DNA from: SZUA-430 sp044375275
Lineage (GTDB): Bacteria; Pseudomonadota; Alphaproteobacteria; Micropepsales; Micropepsaceae
DNA length: 13,925 bases
Reading direction: 5' to 3'
Assembly (NCBI GenBank): GCA_044375275.1
Contig: JBILMZ010000076.1
Location: 1 to 13,925, forward strand
In this document: positions 1 through 6,353 of the stretch, piece after piece
Layout: each line of letters opens with the position of its first letter
Position numbering within the stretch: the first letter of the stretch is position 1
Program-made: the position numbers and the translations under genes
The notes under the pieces: model-generated
Databases searched by the model: none
Seen by the model: only the letters and a program-made list of their open reading frames with translations
What the model was told of the DNA's origin: nothing

Positions 1-55
1 TCTGGCCTTTGAGGGCTCGCCTTACTCGCGAGTATTTCCGCAGAATTTCACCCTG

Positions 56-77
56 TTGAAGAATCTGCACTCTTCAA
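56..77. repeat. 7-bp inverted repeat upstream of the PEP-CTERM gene
   Basis: TTGAAGA at 56-62 and TCTTCAA at 71-77 are perfect inverted copies separated by 8 bases. The element lies about 130 bp before the start of the secreted-protein gene. No T-run follows, so it is not a good intrinsic terminator. It could be a regulator binding site or a weak RNA hairpin from the gene to the left. The arms are seen directly; the role is not known. Confidence 0.3.
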
Positions 78-118
78 TGTTGGCAGCCCGAGGAGAAAGT
101 GCAGTTTTGTCGGAAATC

Positions 119-151
119 TTTACATGCAGGGACCTGCGGGGGGGGTAAACT
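119..151 (+). promoter_or_regulatory. Possible promoter with an 8-G tract in the spacer
   Basis: TTTACA at 119-124 (five of six matches to the -35 consensus) and TAAACT at 146-151 (four of six to -10) flank a 21-base spacer. The spacer ends in eight consecutive G residues at 138-145. The spacing is too long for an efficient sigma-70 promoter as it stands; losing about four G residues would bring it to 17. A small GCAG/CTGC palindrome also lies in the spacer at 126-137. This is the best promoter-like pair ahead of the gene starting at 205, but it is only a candidate. Confidence 0.25.
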
Positions 152-204
152 CTCGCTTCGCGTAACTGCTTTGTCGTCGTTACGAACTCATGGGGATTAG
201 GCTG

Positions 205-1122
205 ATGAAATGTTTCACTAATTTGCGTCCCGCCGTTGCATCGATTTCGATGTTGGCCGGGCTGCTTGCAACGAGTCTGGCATCGGCCGCACCGATCATC
301 GACGGCGGAACCACCTGGACCGGCTGGACCAGTGAGGGGTTATCGAACCAGTTGGGCGTGTACGGTAGAGGTTCGACCACGCAAGTGTACGAGGTATACT
401 CCACCGTATTCTCGTTCAACAATGACTCGAAGTCCGGCGGCCCCATTGGGGGTGGTCCGACAGGTGGAGCTACAGGCTTCGGTACCGGAGCATTCTCGAC
501 GGGCGCGTTTGCGAACGGTAACAAGATCCTCGGCATTGGTGTGCGCGTCGTAAGCGGAACTGGCATCACTGGTTTCACGCCGACCGTGAAGTTCGATCTC
601 GACGCCGACAGCTACCAGGCCGCGTCGTCCGTCGGTGGCGTCGACGGTCGAACCAGCTTCAGCACCTATTCGGAGACCCGCGATTTCACGGTCCAGTTTG
701 AAGGCGCGAACTCCTGGCGGGGCGGCTCTCTTAGCATGCAGGCTGGCAATGGTCTTTTCTACGGCGGTCCAGACAACACGCAGATCATTCCCGGTGGGAT
801 CGGCTCGGGCGTGAGCTACGATTGGGCATTCCGTGCGTTTGCACAAGCGAGCAGCTACCAGATGTTGTTCGACCTCACGGCGATGAATTCGCTTTACAGC
901 GGGAGCAATCCGTTTGGCCTGAACGCGAGCTTCACCGGAATTGGTGCGGTCGGCAGCAATGTGCGTATTGCGCTCAACGGTATGGGCAACAACGAGGTGG
1001 CGTTTGGCGTTCAGACCACGCAAGCGGAGCCCGTCCCCGAACCCTCCACCATCGCCCTGATCGCGATGGCACTGCTCTCGTTGTTTGGCCTGGGCCTGAT
1101 GCGTCGGCGTGCTGAGGCGTAG
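205..1122 (+). CDS. Secreted PEP-CTERM sorting-domain protein, function unknown
   Basis: A 305-residue exported protein. It opens with a signal peptide: a short Lys/Arg n-region, a hydrophobic stretch to about residue 28, and an Ala-Ser-Ala cleavage site. It ends in a classical PEP-CTERM tail: VPEPS at about 277-281, one hydrophobic span of about 18 residues, then three Arg at about 300-302. In known systems this tail is recognised by an exosortase in the inner membrane, and such proteins are often tied to exopolysaccharide or biofilm. The body is rich in Gly, Ser, Thr and Asn, with a Gly-dense patch at about 78-105. The mature chain has no cysteine, as expected outside the cytoplasm. No enzymatic motif is recognisable. 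I chose the ATG at 205 because GGGGA lies 8 bases before it; an in-frame ATG at 190 lacks a ribosome-binding site. No exosortase is in the window. The sorting class is confident; the specific function is unknown. Confidence 0.9.
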   Translation: MKCFTNLRPAVASISMLAGLLATSLASAAPIIDGGTTWTGWTSEGLSNQLGVYGRGSTTQVYEVYSTVFSFNNDSKSGGPIGGGPTGGATGFGTGAFSTGAFANGNKILGIGVRVVSGTGITGFTPTVKFDLDADSYQAASSVGGVDGRTSFSTYSETRDFTVQFEGANSWRGGSLSMQAGNGLFYGGPDNTQIIPGGIGSGVSYDWAFRAFAQASSYQMLFDLTAMNSLYSGSNPFGLNASFTGIGAVGSNVRIALNGMGNNEVAFGVQTTQAEPVPEPSTIALIAMALLSLFGLGLMRRRAEA

Positions 1123-1148
1123 ACCCTCGCCTCATCATCTCAATTTAC

Positions 1149-1174
1149 GGAGCCGCCATCGTGCGGCTCCTTTT
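1149..1174 (+). terminator. Intrinsic terminator after the PEP-CTERM gene
   Basis: GGAGCCGC at 1149-1156 pairs perfectly with GCGGCTCC at 1163-1170 across a six-base loop, and TTTT follows at once with further T residues beyond. It lies 27 bp after the stop codon. It is a textbook rho-independent terminator and suggests the PEP-CTERM gene is transcribed separately from the gene that follows. Confidence 0.9.
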
Positions 1175-1387
1175 CGTTTGCGTGCTGAGCTTCCGTTGCG
1201 CGTACCTAACCGGAAACCCGGCGGCTGCCGACCACGTCTTGGCTGGCACACCAATCTCCCCAACTCTCCGTGATTGATAATGCGCAGCGAGTGATGGCGC
1301 CGCCTCCAGAATGTTTACAAGGGCTGCGACCGCCCCTAGGCTTGGTGGACGTGTTGGTGACGTCCCCTGGAGCAGAGTTTGAACGGC

Positions 1388-1843
1388 ATGAGATTTTGGA
1401 TAGGAGTGGGGCTGTGTCTGGCAATCTCGGCGAGCGCCGGGACGAACCAGGCGGGGCCCTCGACTGTGCGCGACGTTGAACTGGCTCAACGCCTTGGAGC
1501 GGACGAGCGAGGGATGCGCAAGTATGTCCTCGTGCTCCTGCGGACCGGCCTCTACGTTGCGAAGAGCGAGGATGAGCGCGCCCGGCTCTTTGAGGGACAC
1601 TTCGCCAACATCAATCGCCTTGCTGAGCAAGGAAAGCTGCTCGTCGCCGGCCCCATGGAGCAGAACGATCAGCAATACCGCGGCGTCTTCATTCTCAGCG
1701 TTTCCACCATTTCCGAGGCCCAGGCCATGGTTGCCGACGACCCGACGGTTGCGAGCGGAATCTTCTTGCCGGCATACTTCGAATGGTACGCGTCAGCAGC
1801 GCTCGTTGAGACGGCCAACATTCACAGACGAATTGCACCCTAG
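1388..1843 (+). CDS. Exported YciI-like domain protein
   Basis: A 151-residue protein whose residues from about 45 to 138 have the YciI (YCII) pattern. There is a beta strand KYVLVLL, then a helix with His71 (GHFANINRLAEQGKLLVAGP), a second strand region, and an Asp118-Pro pair in the segment AMVADDPTVASG. YciI domains are small ferredoxin-like folds with a conserved His/Asp pair; most have no assigned activity. Unusually, this one starts with a probable signal peptide (MRFWIGVGLCLAISASA, cleavage near residue 17), so it probably acts in the periplasm or outside the cell. The start is uncertain: a TTG at 1379 has GGAG six bases upstream, while the ATG at 1388 has only a weak GAG about ten bases before it. 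No operon partner is evident; the terminator at 1149-1174 separates it from the gene before. The family call is fairly safe; the substrate is unknown. Confidence 0.75.
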   Translation: MRFWIGVGLCLAISASAGTNQAGPSTVRDVELAQRLGADERGMRKYVLVLLRTGLYVAKSEDERARLFEGHFANINRLAEQGKLLVAGPMEQNDQQYRGVFILSVSTISEAQAMVADDPTVASGIFLPAYFEWYASAALVETANIHRRIAP

Positions 1844-2177
1844 TCATGGGTAGCGATGGGGCTGTGGGTCCTTTGCCCGATTGGCGGTTGCCGTCAAATT
1901 CATGCCGCATGCGGTGGGCGCTCCCAGTGTCCGTCGCGGCTTGATTGGCTTGACCCTCGGCGTTCTTCAACGCTTGGGCGGCTGTACTGCGGGTCGGACA
2001 TGTGGGTGCGTATCGAGCCGGATCAGCCGTTGCATCGACGACGCGACCCAACATGTAACCACGCTGCAACCGCGGGCCGTTTGAGAGGTTTCTGGCGGGT
2101 TCCAATTGAGATGCCGCACAGCCATCAGGCCACGCAAGAATGGCGACGTTCCGCGGCTTTTGATATGTCGGGAGGGA
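1844..2177. other. Gene-free stretch between the exported YciI gene and tRNA-Thr
   Basis: I see no convincing gene here. Open frames exist on both strands, but they lack ribosome-binding sites and recognisable protein features, and the longest plus-strand one runs through the antisense of the tRNA. A 10-bp perfect palindrome (CCGCATGCGG, 1905-1914) is present and has no obvious role. The right end is immediately downstream of the tRNA-Thr 3' end, so part of this is the tRNA trailer. I found no clear intrinsic terminator for the tRNA. Confidence 0.5.
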
Positions 2178-2253
2178 TGGTGCCGCCTAGGTGACTCGAA
2201 CACCTGACCCCCGCATTACGAATGCGATGCTCTACCGGCTGAGCTAAGGCGGC
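2178..2253 (-). tRNA. tRNA-Thr (anticodon CGU)
   Basis: Read on the minus strand, this folds as a complete 76-base tRNA. The acceptor stem GCCGCCT pairs with AGGCGGC. The D stem is GCTC/GAGC with a GG-containing loop. The anticodon stem-loop carries TTCGTAA, giving anticodon CGU, which reads ACG. There is a 5-base variable loop, then a T arm AGGTG-TTCGAGT-CACCT. The discriminator is A, and CCA is genome-encoded (2180-2178). CGU makes it tRNA-Thr. As a tRNA reading an ANN codon it is an expected substrate of the t6A enzyme TsaD encoded at 9348-10406. Its 3' end points toward the accessory-looking left part of the window. Confidence 0.97.
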
Positions 2254-2270
2254 CTTCCAAAGAGGCGCGG

Positions 2271-2299
2271 AACATACGTTCCCGGAGTTGCATAGGCAA
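2271..2299 (-). promoter_or_regulatory. Likely tRNA-Thr promoter
   Basis: On the minus strand TTGCCT (2299-2294) and TATGTT (2276-2271) are separated by exactly 17 bases. They place a start site near 2264, about 11 bases before the tRNA 5' end. The bases just after the -10 (CCGCGCC) are GC-rich, like the discriminator of stringently controlled stable-RNA promoters. The hexamers match consensus at four of six positions each. Position and spacing make the call plausible, not certain. Confidence 0.5.
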
Positions 2300-2353
2300 T
2301 CGTCGAAATCTCCCAATCCGCGTCCAGCGGCATTTTGGTCACCGACGTGAAGG

Positions 2354-2398
2354 GTGGTTCAGGGTCTACTATTATAAAGTTCACAATAGTGGTTCAGG
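2354..2398 (+). promoter_or_regulatory. Repeat-rich promoter/operator region ahead of the M28 peptidase
   Basis: An AT-rich patch holds TATTAT at 2370-2375, the best -10 candidate, with only a weak -35 (GTGAAG, 2347-2352) at 17 bases. It is nested in symmetry: ACTATT (2368-2373) and AATAGT (2385-2390) are inverted copies 11 bases apart. Outside these, the 10-mer GTGGTTCAGG occurs twice in direct orientation (2354-2363 and 2389-2398). The arrangement would suit a regulator covering the promoter of the downstream lipoprotein peptidase. The repeats are seen; the regulatory role is inferred. Confidence 0.35.
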
Positions 2399-2495
2399 CG
2401 GACCTCCCTGACCAGGGTTTGCGGCGATTTGGGGCTTGCAGGAAGTGGATGCCAGTAACAAGACTGGGTGCCGCGATTTCGGGTCGGGGAAGATC

Positions 2496-3839
2496 ATGAT
2501 GAGGAATTGGCTTGGCAATGCAGTGGCTCTGGCTGCGGCGATTGTCATTGGCGGTTGCGCCACCGTGCAGGCGCCTTCGGAAGAGGTTGCGCGCGATGCG
2601 CTTGGCTACAAGATCGTCACTTCGCTGACGACTGAGGTCGGCGCGCGGCTTGCGGGAACGCCGAAGGAAGCCGAAGCACGTGCGTGGGCCATGAACAAAC
2701 TGCGCAGCCTTGGCTTCCAGAATGTGCGCGAGGAGAAGTTCTCCTTCGCCGGATGGGAGCGGGGTGGTGAGCATGTGCATGTGGTCATGCCTTCGAACAT
2801 GATGCTGGTGGCTTCAGCGCTGGGTGGTTCCGTCGGGACACCCCGGGGCGGCCTTCGGGCGCCGGTTGTTCTGGTCGAAAGCCATGATGATCTTCTCAAG
2901 GCGCCTGCCGGCGCCTTCACGGGCAAGATCGTCTTCATCAATGACCGCATGAGGCGGGCGCGCGACGGATCCGGTTACGGCCCGGCCGTGCGCAAGCGCG
3001 TGCGCGGTGCCGCCGAAGCTGCGCGGCGCGGTGCCGTCGGTGTGCTCATCCGTTCTGCCGGAACCAGCAATGACCGCTTCGCGCATACCGGCAACATGCG
3101 CTACGAGGATGGCGTGCGGAAGATTCCGGCGGCTGCGCTCTCGGGACCGGATGCCGATCATCTTGAGCGCCTCGCGCGATCCGGCACGTCTCCGGTCATC
3201 CGCATGGACCTGCATGCGCGCAGCCATCCACGTGCCATTTCCGGAAACGTCATCGCGGACATCATGGGTTCCGAGAAGCCTGACGAGATCGTGCTCATGA
3301 GTGCCCACCTCGATTCCTGGGACAAGGGAACAGGCGCCGTGGATGACGGGGCCGGCGTGGCGATGGCCATTGCATCGGTCCTGCGGGCTGCAGGCGAGAG
3401 CGGAAAACCCAAGCGGACGCTGCGCGTCGTCCTCTATGGCGCCGAGGAGTTTGGCGGGCCCGGGGGAGAAGACTATGCCAAGCGCAGGCCTGATGAAGTG
3501 AAGCGCCATGTCCTGGCTGCCGAAGCCGATTTCGGCGCTGGGGCGCCATGGCGTTTCAATACCAACGTGCCGACTGCCGACCTTCCATTCTTCGAGGACG
3601 TGTTCCAGTCACTCAAGCCGCTCGGGATCGAGCGTGGCCGTCTGGAAACGTCGGGCGGTGCCGATATTGCGCCGTTGCGAAAGGCCGGCGTGCCGGTCAT
3701 CAGCATTGACCAGGACGGCACCCTCTATTTCGATCTCCATCACACGCACAATGACACGCTCGACAAGATCGATCCTGTCGCACTGGAGCTCAATGTGGAG
3801 GCGTATGCGCGCGTGCTGGCTAGGGCTGCGAACCGGTAG
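2496..3839 (+). CDS. M28-family zinc metallopeptidase lipoprotein (carboxypeptidase Q-like)
   Basis: A 447-residue lipoprotein. The signal peptide ends in a lipobox (VIGGC, Cys21), so the mature protein is probably anchored in the cell envelope facing the periplasm. Residues about 120-215 form a PA (protease-associated) insert. The rest is the M28 catalytic domain with the expected di-zinc ligands and base: His271 and Asp273 (SAHLDSW), Asp283 (AVDDG), Glu317/Glu318 (GAEEFGG), Asp345 (AEADFGAG) and His416 (HHTHNDT). The signature around HLDSW...GAVDDG resembles plasma glutamate carboxypeptidase/CPQ, which removes N-terminal residues from dipeptides or short peptides; the exact substrate is not evident. 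ATG at 2496, or the adjacent ATG at 2499, was chosen because GGGGA sits 5 to 8 bases upstream and the lipoprotein signal starts there. Longer in-frame starts would spoil the signal peptide. Its last 20 bp overlap the convergent hydrolase gene. Confidence 0.92.
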   Translation: MMRNWLGNAVALAAAIVIGGCATVQAPSEEVARDALGYKIVTSLTTEVGARLAGTPKEAEARAWAMNKLRSLGFQNVREEKFSFAGWERGGEHVHVVMPSNMMLVASALGGSVGTPRGGLRAPVVLVESHDDLLKAPAGAFTGKIVFINDRMRRARDGSGYGPAVRKRVRGAAEAARRGAVGVLIRSAGTSNDRFAHTGNMRYEDGVRKIPAAALSGPDADHLERLARSGTSPVIRMDLHARSHPRAISGNVIADIMGSEKPDEIVLMSAHLDSWDKGTGAVDDGAGVAMAIASVLRAAGESGKPKRTLRVVLYGAEEFGGPGGEDYAKRRPDEVKRHVLAAEADFGAGAPWRFNTNVPTADLPFFEDVFQSLKPLGIERGRLETSGGADIAPLRKAGVPVISIDQDGTLYFDLHHTHNDTLDKIDPVALELNVEAYARVLARAANR

Positions 3840-4797
3840 AAGGTGTCGGCGACAGGAACTCCCGCAATACACGGGCGCTCTGGTCCGGCGCTTCCTCCAT
3901 CGGGATGTGACCGATGTTCCGGAACACGACCAGCTTCGAACCCTTGATTGCGGCGTTGTAGGCGTCGCCCATGTCGCGTGGCGTCAGCGTGTCCGTCTCG
4001 CCCCAGAGGATCAGCGTGGGCGTGCTGATCTTTGCCGCGTTGTCCTGGATGAACGTGTCAAAGGGTGTCTGGAACCGCTTGAGAGAGGCGGCGCGGTTGC
4101 CGGCCTTGCGGTTCAGGATCCAGTAGCGATCGACCATTTCGGGTGTGACGAGAGCGTCATTCTCGATCGCCTTCCTGAGGCCTTCCTCGAACAGCCCGCG
4201 CGGGGTCACGTAGAGCATCAGGTTCTGGAGGACCGGCGTGCGCGCAATGAGAAAGCCCAGGCCCGGATCGCGCGGTTCCTTCGTCGGCATGCCCCCCGCA
4301 TCCACGAGCACCAGATGGGTCAGGCGTTCGGGATAGTGAATGGCAAAGCGGGCCGCGACGCCACCGCCCATCGAGTTTCCGGCGAGCGCGAAGCGTTCGA
4401 TGTGCATGACCGTCGTGAACTCGTTCACGAACTGCGCCATGGCTTCCTGGCTGTAGTCATCGCCCGGAACCGCACCGGTCAGGCCGTGTGAGGGCAGGTC
4501 GAGGCTGATCATGCGGAACTGATCGCCGATCTGGGCAACCCATGGCTCCCATGTGTGGAGGGACGCATTGGATCCGTGAAGCAGCACGAGCGCCGGCCCG
4601 TTTCTCTGGCCCTGATCGCGGTAGTGAACTGTCGCGCCTGACGGCAGCGTGATGAACTGGGAGGGCGGCTGGCCGTAGGTTTCCCTTGCCTCAACGTCCC
4701 GCACATCTGGATCGGAAAACAGCACCAGGAGGCCAATGCCGGCAAAGATCAGCAATGCCAGCACTACAAGAAGTCCGCGCAAGAAGCTCCCTACCAT
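3820..4797 (-). CDS. Membrane-anchored alpha/beta-hydrolase
   Basis: A 325-residue alpha/beta-hydrolase-fold protein. An N-terminal hydrophobic segment (about residues 6-28) acts as a membrane anchor or uncleaved signal, placing the catalytic domain probably in the periplasm. Oxyanion-hole region HGSNAS is at 74-79, nucleophile elbow GNSMGG at 140-145 (Ser142), acid Asp269 (WGETDTLTP) and His297 (NIGHIPMEEAP). The triad is complete, so it should be active, but esterase, lipase or C-C hydrolase activity cannot be told apart from sequence alone. The start overlaps the end of hemY by 7 bp (ATGGTAG), which suggests translational coupling and makes this the last gene of the hem run. Its 3' end overlaps the convergent M28 gene by 20 bp, leaving no room for a separate terminator. 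Confidence 0.92.
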   Translation of the reverse strand: MVGSFLRGLLVVLALLIFAGIGLLVLFSDPDVRDVEARETYGQPPSQFITLPSGATVHYRDQGQRNGPALVLLHGSNASLHTWEPWVAQIGDQFRMISLDLPSHGLTGAVPGDDYSQEAMAQFVNEFTTVMHIERFALAGNSMGGGVAARFAIHYPERLTHLVLVDAGGMPTKEPRDPGLGFLIARTPVLQNLMLYVTPRGLFEEGLRKAIENDALVTPEMVDRYWILNRKAGNRAASLKRFQTPFDTFIQDNAAKISTPTLILWGETDTLTPRDMGDAYNAAIKGSKLVVFRNIGHIPMEEAPDQSARVLREFLSPTPSTGSQP

Positions 4798-6341
4798 ATC
4801 CCACTTCTCTTTCTTCGCTTGTCGTCGCCGCTCTGTGTGTAGTCTTCAGCGTCCGGACCCGGATCGTCCGGAATGCCTGAATTTCCATAGACTACATTAC
4901 CATCAGACGGGGTGGGAGAATATTCCGGTTTGACGGGCGCGGCAGGCGCGGCGGGATCCCTCTTAACCGTATTCCGGTAGAGCGGGGCAGCATTTTCGAC
5001 GACTTCCGCGTAGATGCTCACGCTGTCCGTCACGGGTTCCGATCCGGCACCGGGTGCCGTTCCGCTCTGCCAGGACAGGGTGTCGAAGCCATCGCAGGAT
5101 GAGCAGACGGCGGCCCATTCATTCTGCGTTCGCAGGCAGGCGCCGCACGCCCACTGGGCGTCACGCGGAGCCTTCAGGGCGCGGGTGGCCCAGTCCCTCG
5201 CGATCAGGCTGTCGCCGCCAAGGCCGCGTTCAACCTCGGACATCATCATGCACACGCGTACCGTCGCCTGTCGCTCTGCCAGCGGGCGCAGGAACTCCTT
5301 TGCCTCCTCATGACGGCCCTGTGACAGGGATGCTGCGGCATTGAGAATCCGGCTCTCGACATGATGCGGGTTCATGCTGGCCAAGCCACCGAGGCGTTTG
5401 GCGCGCGCAGGCGGCAGTTCCTCGGGACGCATGGCGGCATAGGCCTTTGCGAGGTCCGGATGCGGACCCTGCGTCCACGCGGTCTCGATCAGGCTCGCGG
5501 CACGCCACAGCTTGCCCTGCGCGGCGGCACCGCGTGCGGCGATGATGGCGGCGGGCCCGAATCCCGGGGACAGTGAGAGCGCTTCTTCAGCGAGCTTGGT
5601 CGCGGATTCAGCCTGACCATTGGCAAGCGCCGCCTGGGCATTTGCGGTTGCCATGATCGCCCGCCTGCGCTTGGCGATGGCGGGGTCGAGTTGCCTTGCC
5701 TTCATCTGCAGGTCCACGGCGGCGGCGGCTTCCGTCCAGCGGCGCTTCGAGACGTTCAGGTCGAAGAGGGCCGCGAGGGCCCATCTGGTCTTGGGGCGGA
5801 GAAGGCGGGCCCGTTCCGCGATCAGCAGGGCCTGGTCCGTATCACCCCTTCGGATGGCTGACATGAAGAGACCACGCAGACCGAGGAACTCCGTGTCCCT
5901 GGATTGCAGCATCTGGGTGAAGTAGCGCTGGGCGGCTTCTTCGTCGCCTTCCATCTGTGCGGCTTGTGCTGCTAGCAGAAGGGCGAGAGGGGGTTCGCCG
6001 ACAAGGGACAGTGCCTTTCTCGACTGTCGCCGGGCCTCGTCGTCGTCACCGGCTGCGACGGCCACCAGTCCTTTGGTGACGGCTGCAAAGCCGCGACGCC
6101 GACGTCCCATCGCGCGCCACCTGAAGAACTCGGCCGGGGCATCCACGAATGTCGTGATCACGCGATAGAGCATTATGGTGGCAACAGACAGGACAATCAC
6201 AAGCGCGATTGCCACGGGAATGGAGAGGCGGATCTCCTGCGTGGGCAGCGCGATTGTCACCGTGCCGGGTACATCGGCCAGCGTGCTGGCGCACACGGCG
6301 ATCACGGCGATCAGAAGAAAGAGCCACAGGGCGCGGATCAT
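4791..6341 (-). CDS. hemY: HemY-type TPR membrane protein of the heme gene cluster
   Basis: A 516-residue inner-membrane protein. Two N-terminal transmembrane helices (about 2-22 and 41-60) form the HemY_N region, followed by a long alpha-helical TPR array (about 90-395). A C-terminal module has paired cysteines CGAC (399, 402) and CSSC (413, 416) before FDTLSW, and looks like a small rubredoxin/zinc-ribbon fold. The tail after about 430 is Pro/Asp-rich and probably disordered. HemY of this type is named for its place in the hem cluster and should not be confused with the Bacillus protoporphyrinogen oxidase. Its role is thought to be accessory or scaffolding at the membrane. It starts 12 bp after the mitofilin-like gene with GAGGA nine bases before the ATG, and overlaps the hydrolase gene by 7 bp. 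Confidence 0.92.
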   Translation of the reverse strand: MIRALWLFLLIAVIAVCASTLADVPGTVTIALPTQEIRLSIPVAIALVIVLSVATIMLYRVITTFVDAPAEFFRWRAMGRRRRGFAAVTKGLVAVAAGDDDEARRQSRKALSLVGEPPLALLLAAQAAQMEGDEEAAQRYFTQMLQSRDTEFLGLRGLFMSAIRRGDTDQALLIAERARLLRPKTRWALAALFDLNVSKRRWTEAAAAVDLQMKARQLDPAIAKRRRAIMATANAQAALANGQAESATKLAEEALSLSPGFGPAAIIAARGAAAQGKLWRAASLIETAWTQGPHPDLAKAYAAMRPEELPPARAKRLGGLASMNPHHVESRILNAAASLSQGRHEEAKEFLRPLAERQATVRVCMMMSEVERGLGGDSLIARDWATRALKAPRDAQWACGACLRTQNEWAAVCSSCDGFDTLSWQSGTAPGAGSEPVTDSVSIYAEVVENAAPLYRNTVKRDPAAPAAPVKPEYSPTPSDGNVVYGNSGIPDDPGPDAEDYTQSGDDKRRKRSGIW

Positions 6342-6353
6342 TGGGCGTCGTCC

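Noticed and set aside
79..100. TTGGCAG as a sigma-54 -24 element before the PEP-CTERM gene
   Set aside because: The required GC of the -12 element is absent at the fixed 10-base distance.
340..1023. Minus-strand open frame inside the PEP-CTERM gene
   Set aside because: No coding marks; the plus-strand protein has both a signal peptide and a PEP-CTERM tail.
1243..1265. CTGGCAC as a sigma-54 promoter before the exported YciI gene
   Set aside because: The -24 half is good, but the -12 position reads TCTC instead of TTGC, so the essential GC is missing.
1856..2194. Plus-strand open frame between the exported YciI gene and the tRNA
   Set aside because: No ribosome-binding site, odd composition rich in Cys, Trp and Arg, and its end reads through the antisense of the tRNA-Thr.
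3508..4491. Plus-strand open frame of over 300 codons across the M28 end and the hydrolase gene
   Set aside because: Low-complexity Arg/Ser-rich start and no recognisable domains; both genes it overlaps have complete catalytic motifs.
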